Shown here: positions 50,995 to 60,170 of the stretch, one piece after another | Layout: every line of letters starts with the position of its first letter | How positions within the stretch are numbered: the stretch's first letter is position 1 | NCBI RefSeq assembly: GCF_005217615.1 | Contig: NZ_SZNK01000001.1 | Span: 246,001-310,000 of the forward strand | Source of the DNA: Brevibacillus antibioticus | Lineage (GTDB): Bacteria > Bacillota > Bacilli > Brevibacillales > Brevibacillaceae | DNA length: 64,000 bases | Direction of reading: 5' to 3' | Notes under the pieces: generated by a model | What the model was told of the DNA's origin: nothing | The model's input: only the letters and a program-made list of their open reading frames with translations | The model's database searches: none | Translations under genes and position numbers: made by a program

Positions 50995-51732
50995 ATGTTA
51001 ATCATCAAAGACATAACCTCGAACAAGATAAGCGTCAAGTCATCAATGGTTATCGTTTGTAGCTCGATCCGTGTCATTTTGGCGATGAGCTTTCCAGTAC
51101 AACTCAGTAATGGTATGGCGTACGATTTACGCTCGATACCGATCATTATTACCATTTTATAAGCGGGTTATATCCCGGGCATTTTGACGATTTTGGTGAT
51201 GCTTGTTGTAAGGATCGTTCTGGGTGGCGATGGCGTTCTCATAACGATTACCTGGAGCCGCTAGTGGAAATTGGCTACCTCGCTTTGATCGTACAAGGTG
51301 GAGCCGGTTATTTCATCGAGTTTATTCGGGAATCTCATATGATCCGCAAGCAGGTCGAACGTTCGGAAAAGCTGAACCTGATCAGCGAGCTGGCAGCCAG
51401 TGTCGCCCATGAAGTGCGCAATCCACTCACAGTGGTACGAGGCTTTGTCCAATTGTTGCGTGAGGAGACGAATCCGAAAAACGTGGAATACATCCGATTG
51501 GTCTTAAATGAACTCGATTGGGCTGCCTTTTTATTCTACAAAGGAAAAAGGAACAGGTCTCGGCTTGATGGTAACCTGCCGGATCATCGAGGCGATGCAA
51601 GGGACGATCCACTTTCAGAGTGAATACGGGCACGGAACGCAGGTGACGATTCAACTGCCTGCCGTGTATACGATCGAAAAAGGAGGCGAACATGGACAAA
51701 GAACAAGAGGTGTGGGAGCGACTCTTACATGA
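50995..51732 (+). pseudogene. Decayed KinB-like sensor histidine kinase
   Basis: Fragments of one sensor kinase are found in several frames. First, MLIIKDITSNKISV to FDLRSIPIII-like (MAYDLRSIPIIITIL) as in 5TMR-LYT-type sensors, ending at a stop. Then, in another frame, VRIVLGGDGVLI. Then from 51264 EIGYLALIVQGG, ASVAHEVRNPLTVVRGFVQLL with the phospho-His region intact. After YIRLVLNELDW the frame shifts and most of the ATPase is gone. The last box, LPFYSTKEKGTGLGLMVT, is in the third frame. So it has frameshifts, stops and a large internal deletion. It resembles sporulation kinase KinB-type genes. Confidence 0.85.
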
Positions 51733-51865
51733 GTTGGCTGTCATCAGGAGTGAATTAAAAGCGTTCAAGCTCGAAACACGTGCAGAACTCTATCAAATCA
51801 AAAGCGAGCTGAAAGAATGGCAGCAGCGAGAAGAACAGCGAAGGCTCCCGAGCGAAGGGGAATAG
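51692..51865 (+). CDS. 57-residue charged helical protein
   Basis: ATG 51692 lies behind AAAAAGGAGGCGAAC and opens a 57-residue frame, almost all helix-forming and charged (EQEVWERLLHELAVIRSELKAFKLE, EWQQREEQRRLPSEGE). It is probably a coiled coil. Its start overlaps the end of the kinase pseudogene, and its stop lies three bases before the start of the OppA-like gene, which suggests an old operon of kinase, small protein and binding protein. Function unknown; the pattern resembles small regulators of sporulation kinases only in position. Confidence 0.55.
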   Translation: MDKEQEVWERLLHELAVIRSELKAFKLETRAELYQIKSELKEWQQREEQRRLPSEGE

Positions 51866-51868
51866 ACC

Positions 51869-53544
51869 ATGCGACGTTCCATAAACCGATGGTGGCAAAA
51901 AACAGGAAAAGCTTTTTTCGCAGCAGGTTTGGCTTTAGCGCTTGCTGCATGCGGACAACCACAGGAAGCAGCAAAACCTGCCACACAACCAACGGCAGAA
52001 GCTACACCTGCTAATGCATCTGGGCAACCCGAACAAATACTCAGACTGAATAACTTTACAGAACCGCTCTCTCTTCATCCCGGACTCATTTCGGATGTTT
52101 GGTCATCCAATGTTATTTTTCAGACGTTTGAGGGACTGACTCGCATTGACGACAAGGGCGTTCCACAGCCTGCCATGGCCCAGGAAATCAAGGCATCAGA
52201 CGATTTGTTGACGTACACCTTTACGATTCGTGACAATGCGAAGTGGTCGAACGGCGATCCTGTAACTGCGCACGATTTTGAAAACGCCTGGAAATGGGCA
52301 CTCGATTCCAAAAACGGCTCCCAGTATGCCTACCAGCTGTTTTATGTGAAAAATGCAGAGGCGGCCTTTGCTGGCAAAGCGAAGCCCGAAGAGGTCGGGG
52401 TCAAGGCAACAGATGACAAGACACTGGTCGTCCAACTGGAAAACCCGACGCCGTTTTTTCTGGAGCTGACGGCTTTTTACAGCTACTTTCCGCTAAATAC
52501 CAAAGTGGTGAAAGACAATCCGGACTGGGCGAAGGAAGCAGGACCAGCCTACACCTCGAATGGACCGTTCAAACTCGCTGCGTGGGAGCATAAAAACAAG
52601 CTAACGCTTACGAAAAACGAGCATTATTGGGAAGCAGACGCTGTCAAGCTGACCAAAATCGAATGAATATGATCAATGACGCGAATACAGAGCTGTCCAT
52701 GCTGGAGAGCGGCGATCTCGATTGGGCAGGTGCCCCGGCTGGCAATCTTCCGCTCGATGCGATGCCGACCTTGAAGGATAAAGGATTGTTGGTGATCACC
52801 CCAAAAGCCGGGACGTACTGGTATGAATTCAACACAGAGCAAAAGCCTTTCCACAACAAAAAAATTCGCCAAGCCTTTTCATACGCGATCAACCGGAAAG
52901 ACATCGTGGAAAACATCACACAAGGAGGGGAACTGGTTGCGACAGCCGTAGTGCCGCCTACGATGTTTGCTGAGAACGAGCAAGGCTTGTTTACAGACAA
53001 CGACCTGGAAAAAGCCAAGCAGCTATTGGCGGAAGGCATGAAGGAAGAAGGGTATGCCAGCATCGACCAGCTCCCGCCGATTACTCTATCCTATAATACG
53101 GAGGAAGCACAGACCAAAATCGCGCAAGCCGTACAGGACATGTGGCAAAAAAACTTGGGTGTGCATGTCAAGCTGGAGAATCAGGAATGGAATGTCTACT
53201 ATGAAAACGTGAAAAACGGGAAGTACCAAGTAGCGCGGATGGGGTGGACGGGGGATTTCAACGATCCGATCAACTTCCTAGAAATATTCCGAACGAAGGA
53301 AGGCAACAACCATACTCGTTGGGAGAATCGTCAATATGCCGATCTATTGGCGGCTTCTGCCAAAGAGAAGGATGCTGCCAAACGAAAAGCGATCTTGCAA
53401 GAGGCTGAGAAAATCTTGGTGGACGAAATGCCAGTCATTCCGTTTTACTTCAAGTCTACGGTGTATGCGCAGAACCCCAAGTTGAAAGGCGTAGTCATTT
53501 CAGGTCTAGGAAACGCGCAGTACAAATGGGCCTATTTCGAATAA
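51869..53544 (+). pseudogene. Oligopeptide ABC transporter binding protein, frameshifted
   Basis: An OppA/DppE-type lipoprotein in two pieces. The first 265 residues have a signal peptide and lipobox (LALAAC), FTEPLSLHPGLISDVWSSNVI, WSNGDPVTAHDFENAWKWALD, and YTSNGPFKLAAWEHK. At 52664 the frame hits TGA. The protein goes on in the next frame from 52668 (MNMINDANTELSMLESGDLDWAG) to 53544 with AYVINRKDIVENIT-like and FYFKSTVYAQNPKLKG. Adding one A between 52661 and 52664 (GAATGAAT to GAAATGAAT) restores a single 558-residue protein. Either a real single-base deletion or a sequencing error. If intact, it would bind peptides outside the cell; sporulation kinases and peptide uptake are often linked. 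Confidence 0.87.
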
Positions 53545-53561
53545 ATCATAAATAGTCACAT

Positions 53562-53605
53562 TCGAAGGGCTGGTCAGTCGGATTATTCCACGACCAGCCC
53601 TTCGA
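53562..53605. terminator. Palindromic terminator overlapping the TetR stop
   Basis: CGAAGGGCTGGTC pairs with GACCAGCCCTTCG around a 16-base loop, across the convergent ends of the OppA-like and TetR genes; no strong T-run. Confidence 0.6.
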
Positions 53606-54176
53606 ATACGATAGAGACCTTCTCTTCCATGATTTCTTCGAGTGCCCAGGCGCCTTCGCTGCGTACCCAATCATAAAGAGCGTTATAGTAAATGTTTTCC
53701 AACATATTCGCAGCGACCAGGGGGTTGAATTTGCTTTTCAATTGATTTTTTTCTTGCGCTTCTTCAATCAGGTCAGCGAACAGTTGGCGCAATTCAAAGT
53801 ACATGTTCTTTTCGTTCTCAAGTACTTTTCGATGTTTCATCGAGGATTCTACGACGACTTTGATGAAATCGAAATTGGTGATGGTGACTTCATTCATGAT
53901 CTTGTAGATTCGCAGCACCTTCGACTTGCAGTCGTTACCATAGTCCCACTCTTCCCGACGCTCCTCTATTTCATGCAGACGCTCATATCCCCAGTTAGCG
54001 AGAATGGCTTCTTTTGAAGTGAAATGCAGAAAGATCGTACCGCGTGCAACATCCGCTTCTTCGGAAATCATGTCGATTGTGGTTGCTTCAAAGCCGTGCG
54101 TTTTGAAAAGCTTGATGGCAGAATTGAAGATTTTTTCGCGTGTTTCGCGCTTTTTCCGTTCCCGTCTCGTCGTCAA
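53583..54176 (-). CDS. TetR-family regulator
   Basis: A repressor of about 197 residues. The HTH is at the start (RETREKIFNSAIKLFKTHGFEATTIDMISEEADVARGTIFLHFTSKEAILANW). The ligand domain follows, with a Tyr/Asn-rich end (LENIYYNALYDWVRSEGAWALEEIM). TTG 54176 is the likely start, as the upstream GTG sits inside the ribosome site AAGGAGGTG. The neighbours give no clear target; the divergent GNAT at 54378 is 200 bases away and is a candidate. Upstream, AACCGTTATCTAAC-type sequence may be its own operator. Confidence 0.87.
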   Translation of the reverse strand: MTTRRERKKRETREKIFNSAIKLFKTHGFEATTIDMISEEADVARGTIFLHFTSKEAILANWGYERLHEIEERREEWDYGNDCKSKVLRIYKIMNEVTITNFDFIKVVVESSMKHRKVLENEKNMYFELRQLFADLIEEAQEKNQLKSKFNPLVAANMLENIYYNALYDWVRSEGAWALEEIMEEKVSIVFEGLVVE

Positions 54177-54377
54177 GTTATGTAGCACCTCCTTAAGAAC
54201 TCGTACGCTTGATTATAACACAACCGTTATCTAACAAAAGAATCGTTCATACAATTAAGCATAAATTAGGTGAAAAAAGGATAGACTTCTGCGCAGTACG
54301 AATGTATATTTATATACTATAATGAATAAATATTAAATCATACCAGGCTCGAAATGCATGGAGTGGAGGAGAGTAAA

Positions 54378-54851
54378 ATGGGTGTTGCAAAAGCACTGGC
54401 AGTACGTCAGGCTACGATGAAAGACGTGGATGCCATGTTGGAGATCGTTAATGAATATGCACAACAAGGCTTGATGCTGCCACGTACGAAGCTGTCTTTC
54501 TTAGAAAACTTGCAATCCTTTATTGTCGCTCATGATGGAGATTCGGTCGTAGGTGTCGCAGGCCTACATATTTTATGGGAGGATCTGGCTGAGATCCGCT
54601 CCTTGGCTATCTCGGAAAAAGCGAAGGGGATGGGCGTTGGGAAACATCTAGTTCTTCATTTGGTTGAGCAATGCCGCCTTCTGGGAATTAAGCGTGTACT
54701 GGCCCTGACCTATCAACAGGTGTTTTTTGAAAAGTGCGGATTTTGGTTGGTTGCCAAAGAAACACTGCCGCAAAAGGCTTGGAAGGATTGCATTAACTGC
54801 TCCAAGCTTCCGATGTGCGACGAGATTGCTATGATTTTCGAAACAGCCTGA
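54378..54851 (+). CDS. ArgA-type GNAT N-acetyltransferase
   Basis: A 157-residue acetyltransferase. The acetyl-CoA site is EIRSLAISEKAKGMGVGKHLV and the C-terminal motif is KAWKDCINCSKLPMCDEIAM, which is typical of short ArgA-like N-acetylglutamate synthase-type proteins. ATG 54378 follows GTGGAGGAG. It may make N-acetylglutamate for arginine synthesis, but this organism probably also has the ArgJ bifunctional route, so another amino acid is possible. Single gene. Upstream, AT-rich TATAAT-like sequence near 54320 is a plausible promoter. Confidence 0.8.
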   Translation: MGVAKALAVRQATMKDVDAMLEIVNEYAQQGLMLPRTKLSFLENLQSFIVAHDGDSVVGVAGLHILWEDLAEIRSLAISEKAKGMGVGKHLVLHLVEQCRLLGIKRVLALTYQQVFFEKCGFWLVAKETLPQKAWKDCINCSKLPMCDEIAMIFETA

Positions 54852-54973
54852 TACATTTGGTCTAGCCTTCCTTTTTCCTTTTCTGGTACTATATTCATAT
54901 GAATAGTAGAAATATAAATAATATTCTATTAGTATATCAGAAAAAGATACTGGAAAAAATAGGGGGCTTTTCC

Positions 54974-57055
54974 ATGAAGTTAGGCGCTCGTATCTTGCTC
55001 GTACTACTATTGGCAGGAAGTGTACCGCTGACGGCAGCGGGAGTTTTTGCTTATCAAGAATCCAAGCAGGAATTGTTGAATGGAAGTGCCGCTACACTGG
55101 AAGCGCTGCGTCACAGCAACAAGGAACAGGTGGAAAATTACTTTCGCGAGCGAGCCAGGAACGTGGATACGTTGGCTGCATCGGGAACGGTAATGTCTGC
55201 CCTTTCTTTGTTTGAGGACGCGTGGCGGCAAGGCCTGGAATCGCCTGCTTATGAAGAAGTACAAGCGCGGTATACAAACGAATTGAAGATGGAGGTCGCT
55301 CGCTACGGCTTCGTAAATGCCTTTCTGTTGAATGCACAAGGGGACATTGTGTACGAGACAAAGCCGCAGGCTGATTTTGGTACCAATCTCCTGACAGGCC
55401 CACACGCTGACTCTGTACTTGGTCAGACTGTGCAGCAAGTCCAGAAAACCCAAAGCGCAGAAATGTCAGATCTAGGCATTTACGAACCATCTGGAGGGGC
55501 GCCAGGGGTATACATTACAGCGCCGATCTACGAACGAGGCTACATCATCGGGCAAATAGCAGTCGAAGTCTCGATGGATTATATTTCAAGAATATTCAAC
55601 CAACGGGAAGGGCTGGGGGAAACCGGGAAGATTTACTTAGTTGGCGGTCCGGACAAGCTCATGAGATCGCAACTGGGCAGTGGACCAAATACGTTGTTGC
55701 AGCAAAAAGTAGATACGCCGATTGTCGATCAAGTCTTGCTCACCCAACAATCCGAAGGAACGGTCGAAAGCATGGATTACGTAGGACAGCAAGTGCTTGT
55801 GTCCTACGATCAGGTCAAAGTAGGGAAGAAGACGTGGGCGATATTGGCAGAGATGAATATGACCGAAATACTGGAGGGCCCAACCCGCATTCGGGATGCC
55901 ATGATTGCCTTTAATGGTGCGGTACTCGTGCTCATCGTCATCATCTCGTTATTTACAGCAAATTGGCTTCGCCGCTCGTTTCGCGGCATGCTTGCTGTCG
56001 CAGAGCGGATCGGGCATGGTGATTTTTCGCGGGAGATTCCTGACAAGCTATTAAGACGAAAAGATGAATTAGGAGAACTGGCCGGATCTCTCGTTACGAT
56101 GCAGAAGCAACTGCGCAAGATTTTGTTTCAGATTCAGCAGGCAGCTGCTTCCGTTTCCGGGGCGGTGCGAAATATTCAGGGAAACACCAGTGAGATTGCC
56201 GCTTCCAGTCAACAAATTGTACTCGTCGTCGATCAAGTGGCTGCATCCGCTGACAGTCAGGTGGAAAAAATGGGACAAACCTTGAATCTGGCTGTTGATT
56301 TGACGAAAGATGTGGCGGTCGTAACGGAAAATGTGGAACGGGTGACCGTATCTGCGGAAGAAATGAAGCAGCATGCACACGCAGGCAGACGCGCGATCGC
56401 AGATGTGATGGACAGCATGGACGAAATCAATCGTTCGGTAGAAGCTGCAACGGATGTCATTTACGTATTGGAAGGGCGCTCGAAGGACATTTCGAGAATT
56501 ATCTCTGTCATTACAGAGATTGCCCGACAGACCAATCTGCTCGCCTTGAATGCTGCGATCGAAGCAGCCAGAGCAGGAGAGCATGGCAAGGGATTTGCCG
56601 TCGTCGCAGGAGAAGTGCGCAAGTTGGCAGAAGACACCAACAGTGCTGCCCAGCAGATCGTAGGCATGATTGGAGACGTACAAAAGGATACGAAGGAAGC
56701 AGTATCCAGAATGGTCGAGGGTGCCCAAACGACCGCCCGTGGCATGAAGACAGCACACCAATCGCAAGAGATGTTCCAGCACATCGAGGAAAACATCCTC
56801 GGGGTGTCGCAAGAAATCAACGGTGTCAGTGAAGCCTTCAAGCGTATGGCGCCAGATGCCCAGCAGGTAGCTGTAGTCGCTGGGGAAGTATCGTCCGCAT
56901 CGATGCAAGCGGCTGCTGGTGTCCAAAGCATCTCGGCTGCGGTAGAGGAGCAGAGTGCAGCGATGGAGCTCATCGCAGCTGCTGCCAATCAGTTGGCTAT
57001 TCTAGCAGAAGAGCTGAGGAGCTCCCTTGCAACCTTTGTTTCGCGTGAAAATTAA
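54974..57055 (+). CDS. Methyl-accepting chemotaxis protein with dCache-type sensor
   Basis: A membrane chemoreceptor of 693 residues. Membrane helix 1 is at about 7-28 ([19 protein letters not shown]), then a large extracellular sensor to about 285 (Cache type, with [26 protein letters not shown]), helix 2 ([16 protein letters not shown]), a HAMP, and a cytoplasmic signalling region whose tip is [32 protein letters not shown] 54974 follows AGGGGG; the longer frame is AT-rich and lacks a start signal. It senses a small molecule outside and signals to CheA/CheW. Terminator 57056-57112 follows. Confidence 0.93.
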   Translation: MKLGARILLVLLLAGSVPLTAAGVFAYQESKQELLNGSAATLEALRHSNKEQVENYFRERARNVDTLAASGTVMSALSLFEDAWRQGLESPAYEEVQARYTNELKMEVARYGFVNAFLLNAQGDIVYETKPQADFGTNLLTGPHADSVLGQTVQQVQKTQSAEMSDLGIYEPSGGAPGVYITAPIYERGYIIGQIAVEVSMDYISRIFNQREGLGETGKIYLVGGPDKLMRSQLGSGPNTLLQQKVDTPIVDQVLLTQQSEGTVESMDYVGQQVLVSYDQVKVGKKTWAILAEMNMTEILEGPTRIRDAMIAFNGAVLVLIVIISLFTANWLRRSFRGMLAVAERIGHGDFSREIPDKLLRRKDELGELAGSLVTMQKQLRKILFQIQQAAASVSGAVRNIQGNTSEIAASSQQIVLVVDQVAASADSQVEKMGQTLNLAVDLTKDVAVVTENVERVTVSAEEMKQHAHAGRRAIADVMDSMDEINRSVEAATDVIYVLEGRSKDISRIISVITEIARQTNLLALNAAIEAARAGEHGKGFAVVAGEVRKLAEDTNSAAQQIVGMIGDVQKDTKEAVSRMVEGAQTTARGMKTAHQSQEMFQHIEENILGVSQEINGVSEAFKRMAPDAQQVAVVAGEVSSASMQAAAGVQSISAAVEEQSAAMELIAAAANQLAILAEELRSSLATFVSREN

Positions 57056-57112
57056 GAAAAGAGGGACGGAGTAAAAGCCAGTGAAAACTGCCTTTTCTCC
57101 CGTCTCTTTTTG
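57056..57112 (+). terminator. Terminator after the chemoreceptor
   Basis: AAAAGAGGGACGGAG pairs with CTCCCGTCTCTTTT across an inner AAAAG/CTTTT stem. Confidence 0.85.
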
Positions 57113-57188
57113 TATTTTGGAAGGATATCTCACACAAAATGTTGAATGATAAGGACGATGGAGAGTTTCAAGCCGGAGGGACGTAAGC

Positions 57189-57920
57189 GTGCACAAACTA
57201 GATTGGGAACTATATCTGCTACCGTTCGAACAAGCTGTAGAAGAAATCAAAGTCAAAATTAAAAATATCCGTAACGAGCTGCGCAAACGCAAGGAGCATT
57301 CACCGATTGAGTTTGCGGTGGGCAGGGTCAAATCGATCCCGAGTATTTACAACAAGGCAAACCGCTTGCAGTTTCCGATTGATGAGAATATCTGCTGGGA
57401 AATTCGCGATATCGCGGGGATCCGCGTCATTTGTCAGTTTATTGATGATATACCTGCAGTTGTAGAGATGATCCGTAACCGGGGAGACATGCGTGTGTAT
57501 TTGGAGAAGGATTATGTCTCTACCCCAAAAGAAAGCGGCTATCGCGGCTATCACCTGGCTGTGGAGTATCCAATCATGATGGCGGGTGGTCAAGTGACCA
57601 TTCCGGTAGAAATTCAGATTCGCACATTGGGAATGAATTTTTGGGCGACGATTGAGCACTCGCTGAATTATAAATACGAGGGAATTATTCCATCCGATAT
57701 ACGGCAAAGATTGTTCGAGGCTGCCAAGGCATCTTACAAGCTGGATAGTGAAATGAACAACATCCGGGACGAAATTAAAGACGCCCAAGCAGAATTTACG
57801 AAAAAAGAAGTGCCGATGGAGTCATTGTTATCGTTGGTTGAGCTGGATCTCGACATCGATGCGGCAATGGACGAAGGAAGTATGAATGAGGGGACTGGAG
57901 AAGAGAATGACAAGCGTTAA
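57189..57920 (+). CDS. Small alarmone synthetase ((p)ppGpp synthetase)
   Basis: A 243-residue single-domain synthetase of the SasA/RelP to SasB/RelQ kind. Motifs: RVKSIPSIYNKANRL (ATP binding), REIRDIAGIRVICQF, YVSTPKESGYRGYHLAVEYP, VEIQIRTLGMNFWATIEHSLNYK (catalytic Glu). No hydrolase, TGS or ACT domain. It makes pppGpp/ppGpp or pGpp from ATP and GDP/GTP/GMP without ribosome binding. GTG 57189 follows CCGGAGGG. The long acidic C-terminal tail (ELDLDIDAAMDEGSMNEG) is unusual for the family. It overlaps pepV by 14 bases, an odd pairing of stress alarmone and dipeptidase. Confidence 0.92.
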   Translation: MHKLDWELYLLPFEQAVEEIKVKIKNIRNELRKRKEHSPIEFAVGRVKSIPSIYNKANRLQFPIDENICWEIRDIAGIRVICQFIDDIPAVVEMIRNRGDMRVYLEKDYVSTPKESGYRGYHLAVEYPIMMAGGQVTIPVEIQIRTLGMNFWATIEHSLNYKYEGIIPSDIRQRLFEAAKASYKLDSEMNNIRDEIKDAQAEFTKKEVPMESLLSLVELDLDIDAAMDEGSMNEGTGEENDKR

Positions 57921-59343
57921 TTGGCTGGAGGAAACAAATAAACGCAAGGATGAACTGATTGCGACGACCCAACAATTTTTGCAAATGAAAAGCGTATTGG
58001 ACCCCGAAACAGCACGCGAAGGGGCTCCTTTTGGAGAAGGGATTCGGCAAGCGCTTGATTTTGCGCTAGGCGTGTGTGAAAAAGCAGGCATGACAACAAA
58101 GGATGTCCGGGGGTATGCCGGGCACGCTGAATTCGGACAAGGTGAGGAATTGATCGGCATTCTGAGCCATGTCGATGTCGTACCGGAAGGCGATGGCTGG
58201 AGTACGCCACCGTATGCAGCCGAGATCGTGGATGGACGCATGGTGGCTCGTGGTGCGATTGACGACAAGGGACCGACGATGGCGGCCATTTTCGCGGCGA
58301 AGATCGTGATGGAGCTGGGATTGCCGCTGTCGAAGCGCGTGCGCTTTATTTTCGGTACGGATGAAGAGTCGAGCTGGCAGTGTGTGAAAACGTATTTTGA
58401 AACGGAAGAAATGCCGACGATGGGCTTTACGCCAGATGCAGACTTCCCGCTGATCTATGCGGAAAAAGGCTTGACCGATCTGTCGTTGCGCCAGACGCTT
58501 GCATCCTTCCAAAGCCTTGGAATACCTGCTGCGGAAAATATGGAGGCAAAGCTCGTTTCCTTGCAGGCTGGCTTGCGGATGAACATGGTTCCAGACAAGG
58601 CTGTAGCAACACTTGCGCCAATCGGCTCGAATAGTGAGGCAATTGCACAAAGTTATCGTCAGCACTTGGACGCCACTGGCTTGAAAGGCAAGGCAGAGGA
58701 GCAGGACGGCCTCGTAGTTCTGCATATGGAGGGCGTCTCGGTTCACGGAATGGACCCGAGCAAAGGTGTCAACGCAGGTACTGAGCTCATTCACTTTTTG
58801 CGCACCTTGTCCTTGGATGAACGCGGCGCTGGATTTGTAAGCTTGGCTGATCGTTATTTGCACAAGCAGCATTACGGGGAAGCGCTCGGCATCGCACATG
58901 ATGATGAAGAAATGGGTGCGCTCACACTAAACACAGGTGTGATCGAGTATGACGAAAAGCAGGATGCGCTTTTCCGTCTGAACATCCGTTACCCACATTC
59001 TGTTGCCTTCGAAAAATGGTCGGCCGTTCTTGCTGAACGCTTCAGTGAAGGGGCATTTTCGCTCGAAGTGGCAGAGCATCTGACACCGCACCGCGTCGAT
59101 CCGAATCATCCTTTGGTGACGACACTGCAACGCGTGTATACGGAACAAACGGGCGAGGAAGCTGGCATCATTGCAATTGGCGGCGCTACCTACGGCCGAT
59201 CGCTGGATGTTGGGGTAGCATTCGGACCGCTTTTCCCAGGTCGTCCTGACAGTGCCCACCAGCGAGATGAATATATTTTCGTGGATGATCTGATCAAAGC
59301 GACAGCGATTTACGCGCAAGCGATCTATGAATTAGCGAAGTAA
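57907..59343 (+). CDS. pepV: PepV-type dipeptidase (M20 family)
   Basis: A 478-residue zinc dipeptidase of the PepV/Sapep type. It carries GILSHVDVVPEGDGW (first His/Asp), ARGAIDDKGP (bridging Asp), GTDEESSWQCVKTYF (Glu pair), FTPDADFPLIYAEKG and the late His region IAIGGATYGRSLDVGVAFGP. Dipeptides with free N-terminus are cut. ATG 57907 starts inside the end of the synthetase gene, so translation is coupled. A terminator closes it at 59348-59387. The alarmone-dipeptidase pairing may help nutrient scavenging under starvation; this is inference. Confidence 0.92.
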   Translation: MTSVNWLEETNKRKDELIATTQQFLQMKSVLDPETAREGAPFGEGIRQALDFALGVCEKAGMTTKDVRGYAGHAEFGQGEELIGILSHVDVVPEGDGWSTPPYAAEIVDGRMVARGAIDDKGPTMAAIFAAKIVMELGLPLSKRVRFIFGTDEESSWQCVKTYFETEEMPTMGFTPDADFPLIYAEKGLTDLSLRQTLASFQSLGIPAAENMEAKLVSLQAGLRMNMVPDKAVATLAPIGSNSEAIAQSYRQHLDATGLKGKAEEQDGLVVLHMEGVSVHGMDPSKGVNAGTELIHFLRTLSLDERGAGFVSLADRYLHKQHYGEALGIAHDDEEMGALTLNTGVIEYDEKQDALFRLNIRYPHSVAFEKWSAVLAERFSEGAFSLEVAEHLTPHRVDPNHPLVTTLQRVYTEQTGEEAGIIAIGGATYGRSLDVGVAFGPLFPGRPDSAHQRDEYIFVDDLIKATAIYAQAIYELAK

Positions 59344-59347
59344 GAAT

Positions 59348-59387
59348 AGCAAACGGCTGGTCACAAGCGCCAGCCGTTTTTGTTTTT
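59348..59387 (+). terminator. Terminator after pepV
   Basis: AAACGGCTGG (59351-59360) pairs with CCAGCCGTTT (59370-59379), then T-run. Confidence 0.93.
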
Positions 59388-59413
59388 GTGGAAATCAGAT
59401 GAGACAAAAATCT

Positions 59414-59442
59414 TTGCAAATGCTGGAAGCCGGTACTATAAT
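59414..59442 (+). promoter_or_regulatory. Sigma-A promoter of the TetR gene
   Basis: TTGCAA (59414-59419), 17-bp spacer, TATAAT (59437-59442). Confidence 0.78.
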
Positions 59443-59450
59443 GCAAGTAA

Positions 59451-59474
59451 CGATTGATCGATTAATCATTCATT
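59451..59474. promoter_or_regulatory. TetR operator candidate 1
   Basis: CGATTGATCGATTAATC (59451-59467), arms GATTGAT and ATTAATC, lies just after the promoter -10 and shares the GATTGAT/ATTAATC pattern with the perfect palindrome at 60127. Confidence 0.6.
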
Positions 59475-59493
59475 GGCAAGGAGCCTGTACAGT

Positions 59494-60096
59494 ATGCCAC
59501 TTTCAGAAGAACAAGTGCTAAAAATGAAGCAAAAGCGGGAAACGATTCTCCAGCAGGCAATTCTCCTGTTTGCCGAGCGCGGCTATGATGATACCACCAT
59601 TGCAAAAGTCGCGAAGGCATCGGGAGTGAGCTTTGGCAGTGTTTTCACGTACTTTGAAAACAAGGATCAGCTCTTTCATGCAGCTGTTACGGAGCCATTG
59701 CAAGAGCATTCCGTCAAACTGCTGGACTTTGATCCCCGAGCATCTGAGCCATTATTGGAATTAGAGAGAATGGTGACCAATCACATCAAGATGTTCGCTG
59801 CGTTCGATTCGTACTTGCGTCTGGTCGTACAAGTAGTTGGCTACTACAATCGCTTTCCCTATTCTTTTTCTGAGCTAGACGCGTTTCACAACCTCTTTCG
59901 TTCGAAAATTGCCGAGCTCTTGGTCAACGGACAAGAGAAAGGATTTTTGCATGTCCAAGATTCCAAATACGTGGCAACAGCATACATGAGTCTGTTAATT
60001 GGTCTGCGTGTGAATTTGACCGATGAGCCACAAAGTAACATGTGGGAAAAATTTGTTCCGGTTGCCATGCAGCTTTTTGGACCGAAGAATCGCTAG
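59494..60096 (+). CDS. TetR-family regulator of the adjacent MFS pump
   Basis: A 200-residue repressor. HTH at about 20-60 (AILLFAERGYDDTTIAKVAKASGVSFGSVFTYFENKDQLF), ligand domain after. ATG 59494 follows AAGGAG. It sits 75 bases upstream of the MFS gene on the same strand and has palindromic sites before both genes, so it probably represses itself and the pump until a drug or other inducer binds. The same-strand order means that repression at 59451 also shuts off read-through into the pump. Confidence 0.9.
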   Translation: MPLSEEQVLKMKQKRETILQQAILLFAERGYDDTTIAKVAKASGVSFGSVFTYFENKDQLFHAAVTEPLQEHSVKLLDFDPRASEPLLELERMVTNHIKMFAAFDSYLRLVVQVVGYYNRFPYSFSELDAFHNLFRSKIAELLVNGQEKGFLHVQDSKYVATAYMSLLIGLRVNLTDEPQSNMWEKFVPVAMQLFGPKNR

Positions 60097-60126
60097 CATT
60101 CTCCATCGGTCTTTTTTTGGAATATA

Positions 60127-60148
60127 AATGATTGATTAATCAATCATT
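60127..60148. promoter_or_regulatory. TetR operator candidate 2, perfect palindrome
   Basis: AATGATTGATT (60127-60137) followed directly by its exact reverse complement (60138-60148), so a 22-bp perfect palindrome, in the TetR-MFS gap 23 bases before the MFS start. Confidence 0.75.
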
Positions 60149-60170
60149 GCGAGAAAGAGGAGTGGTCACA

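Noticed and set aside
52640-52680. Programmed frameshift in the OppA-like gene
   Set aside because: No slippery heptamer or following structure; a single missing A explains it, and binding proteins do not use frameshifting.
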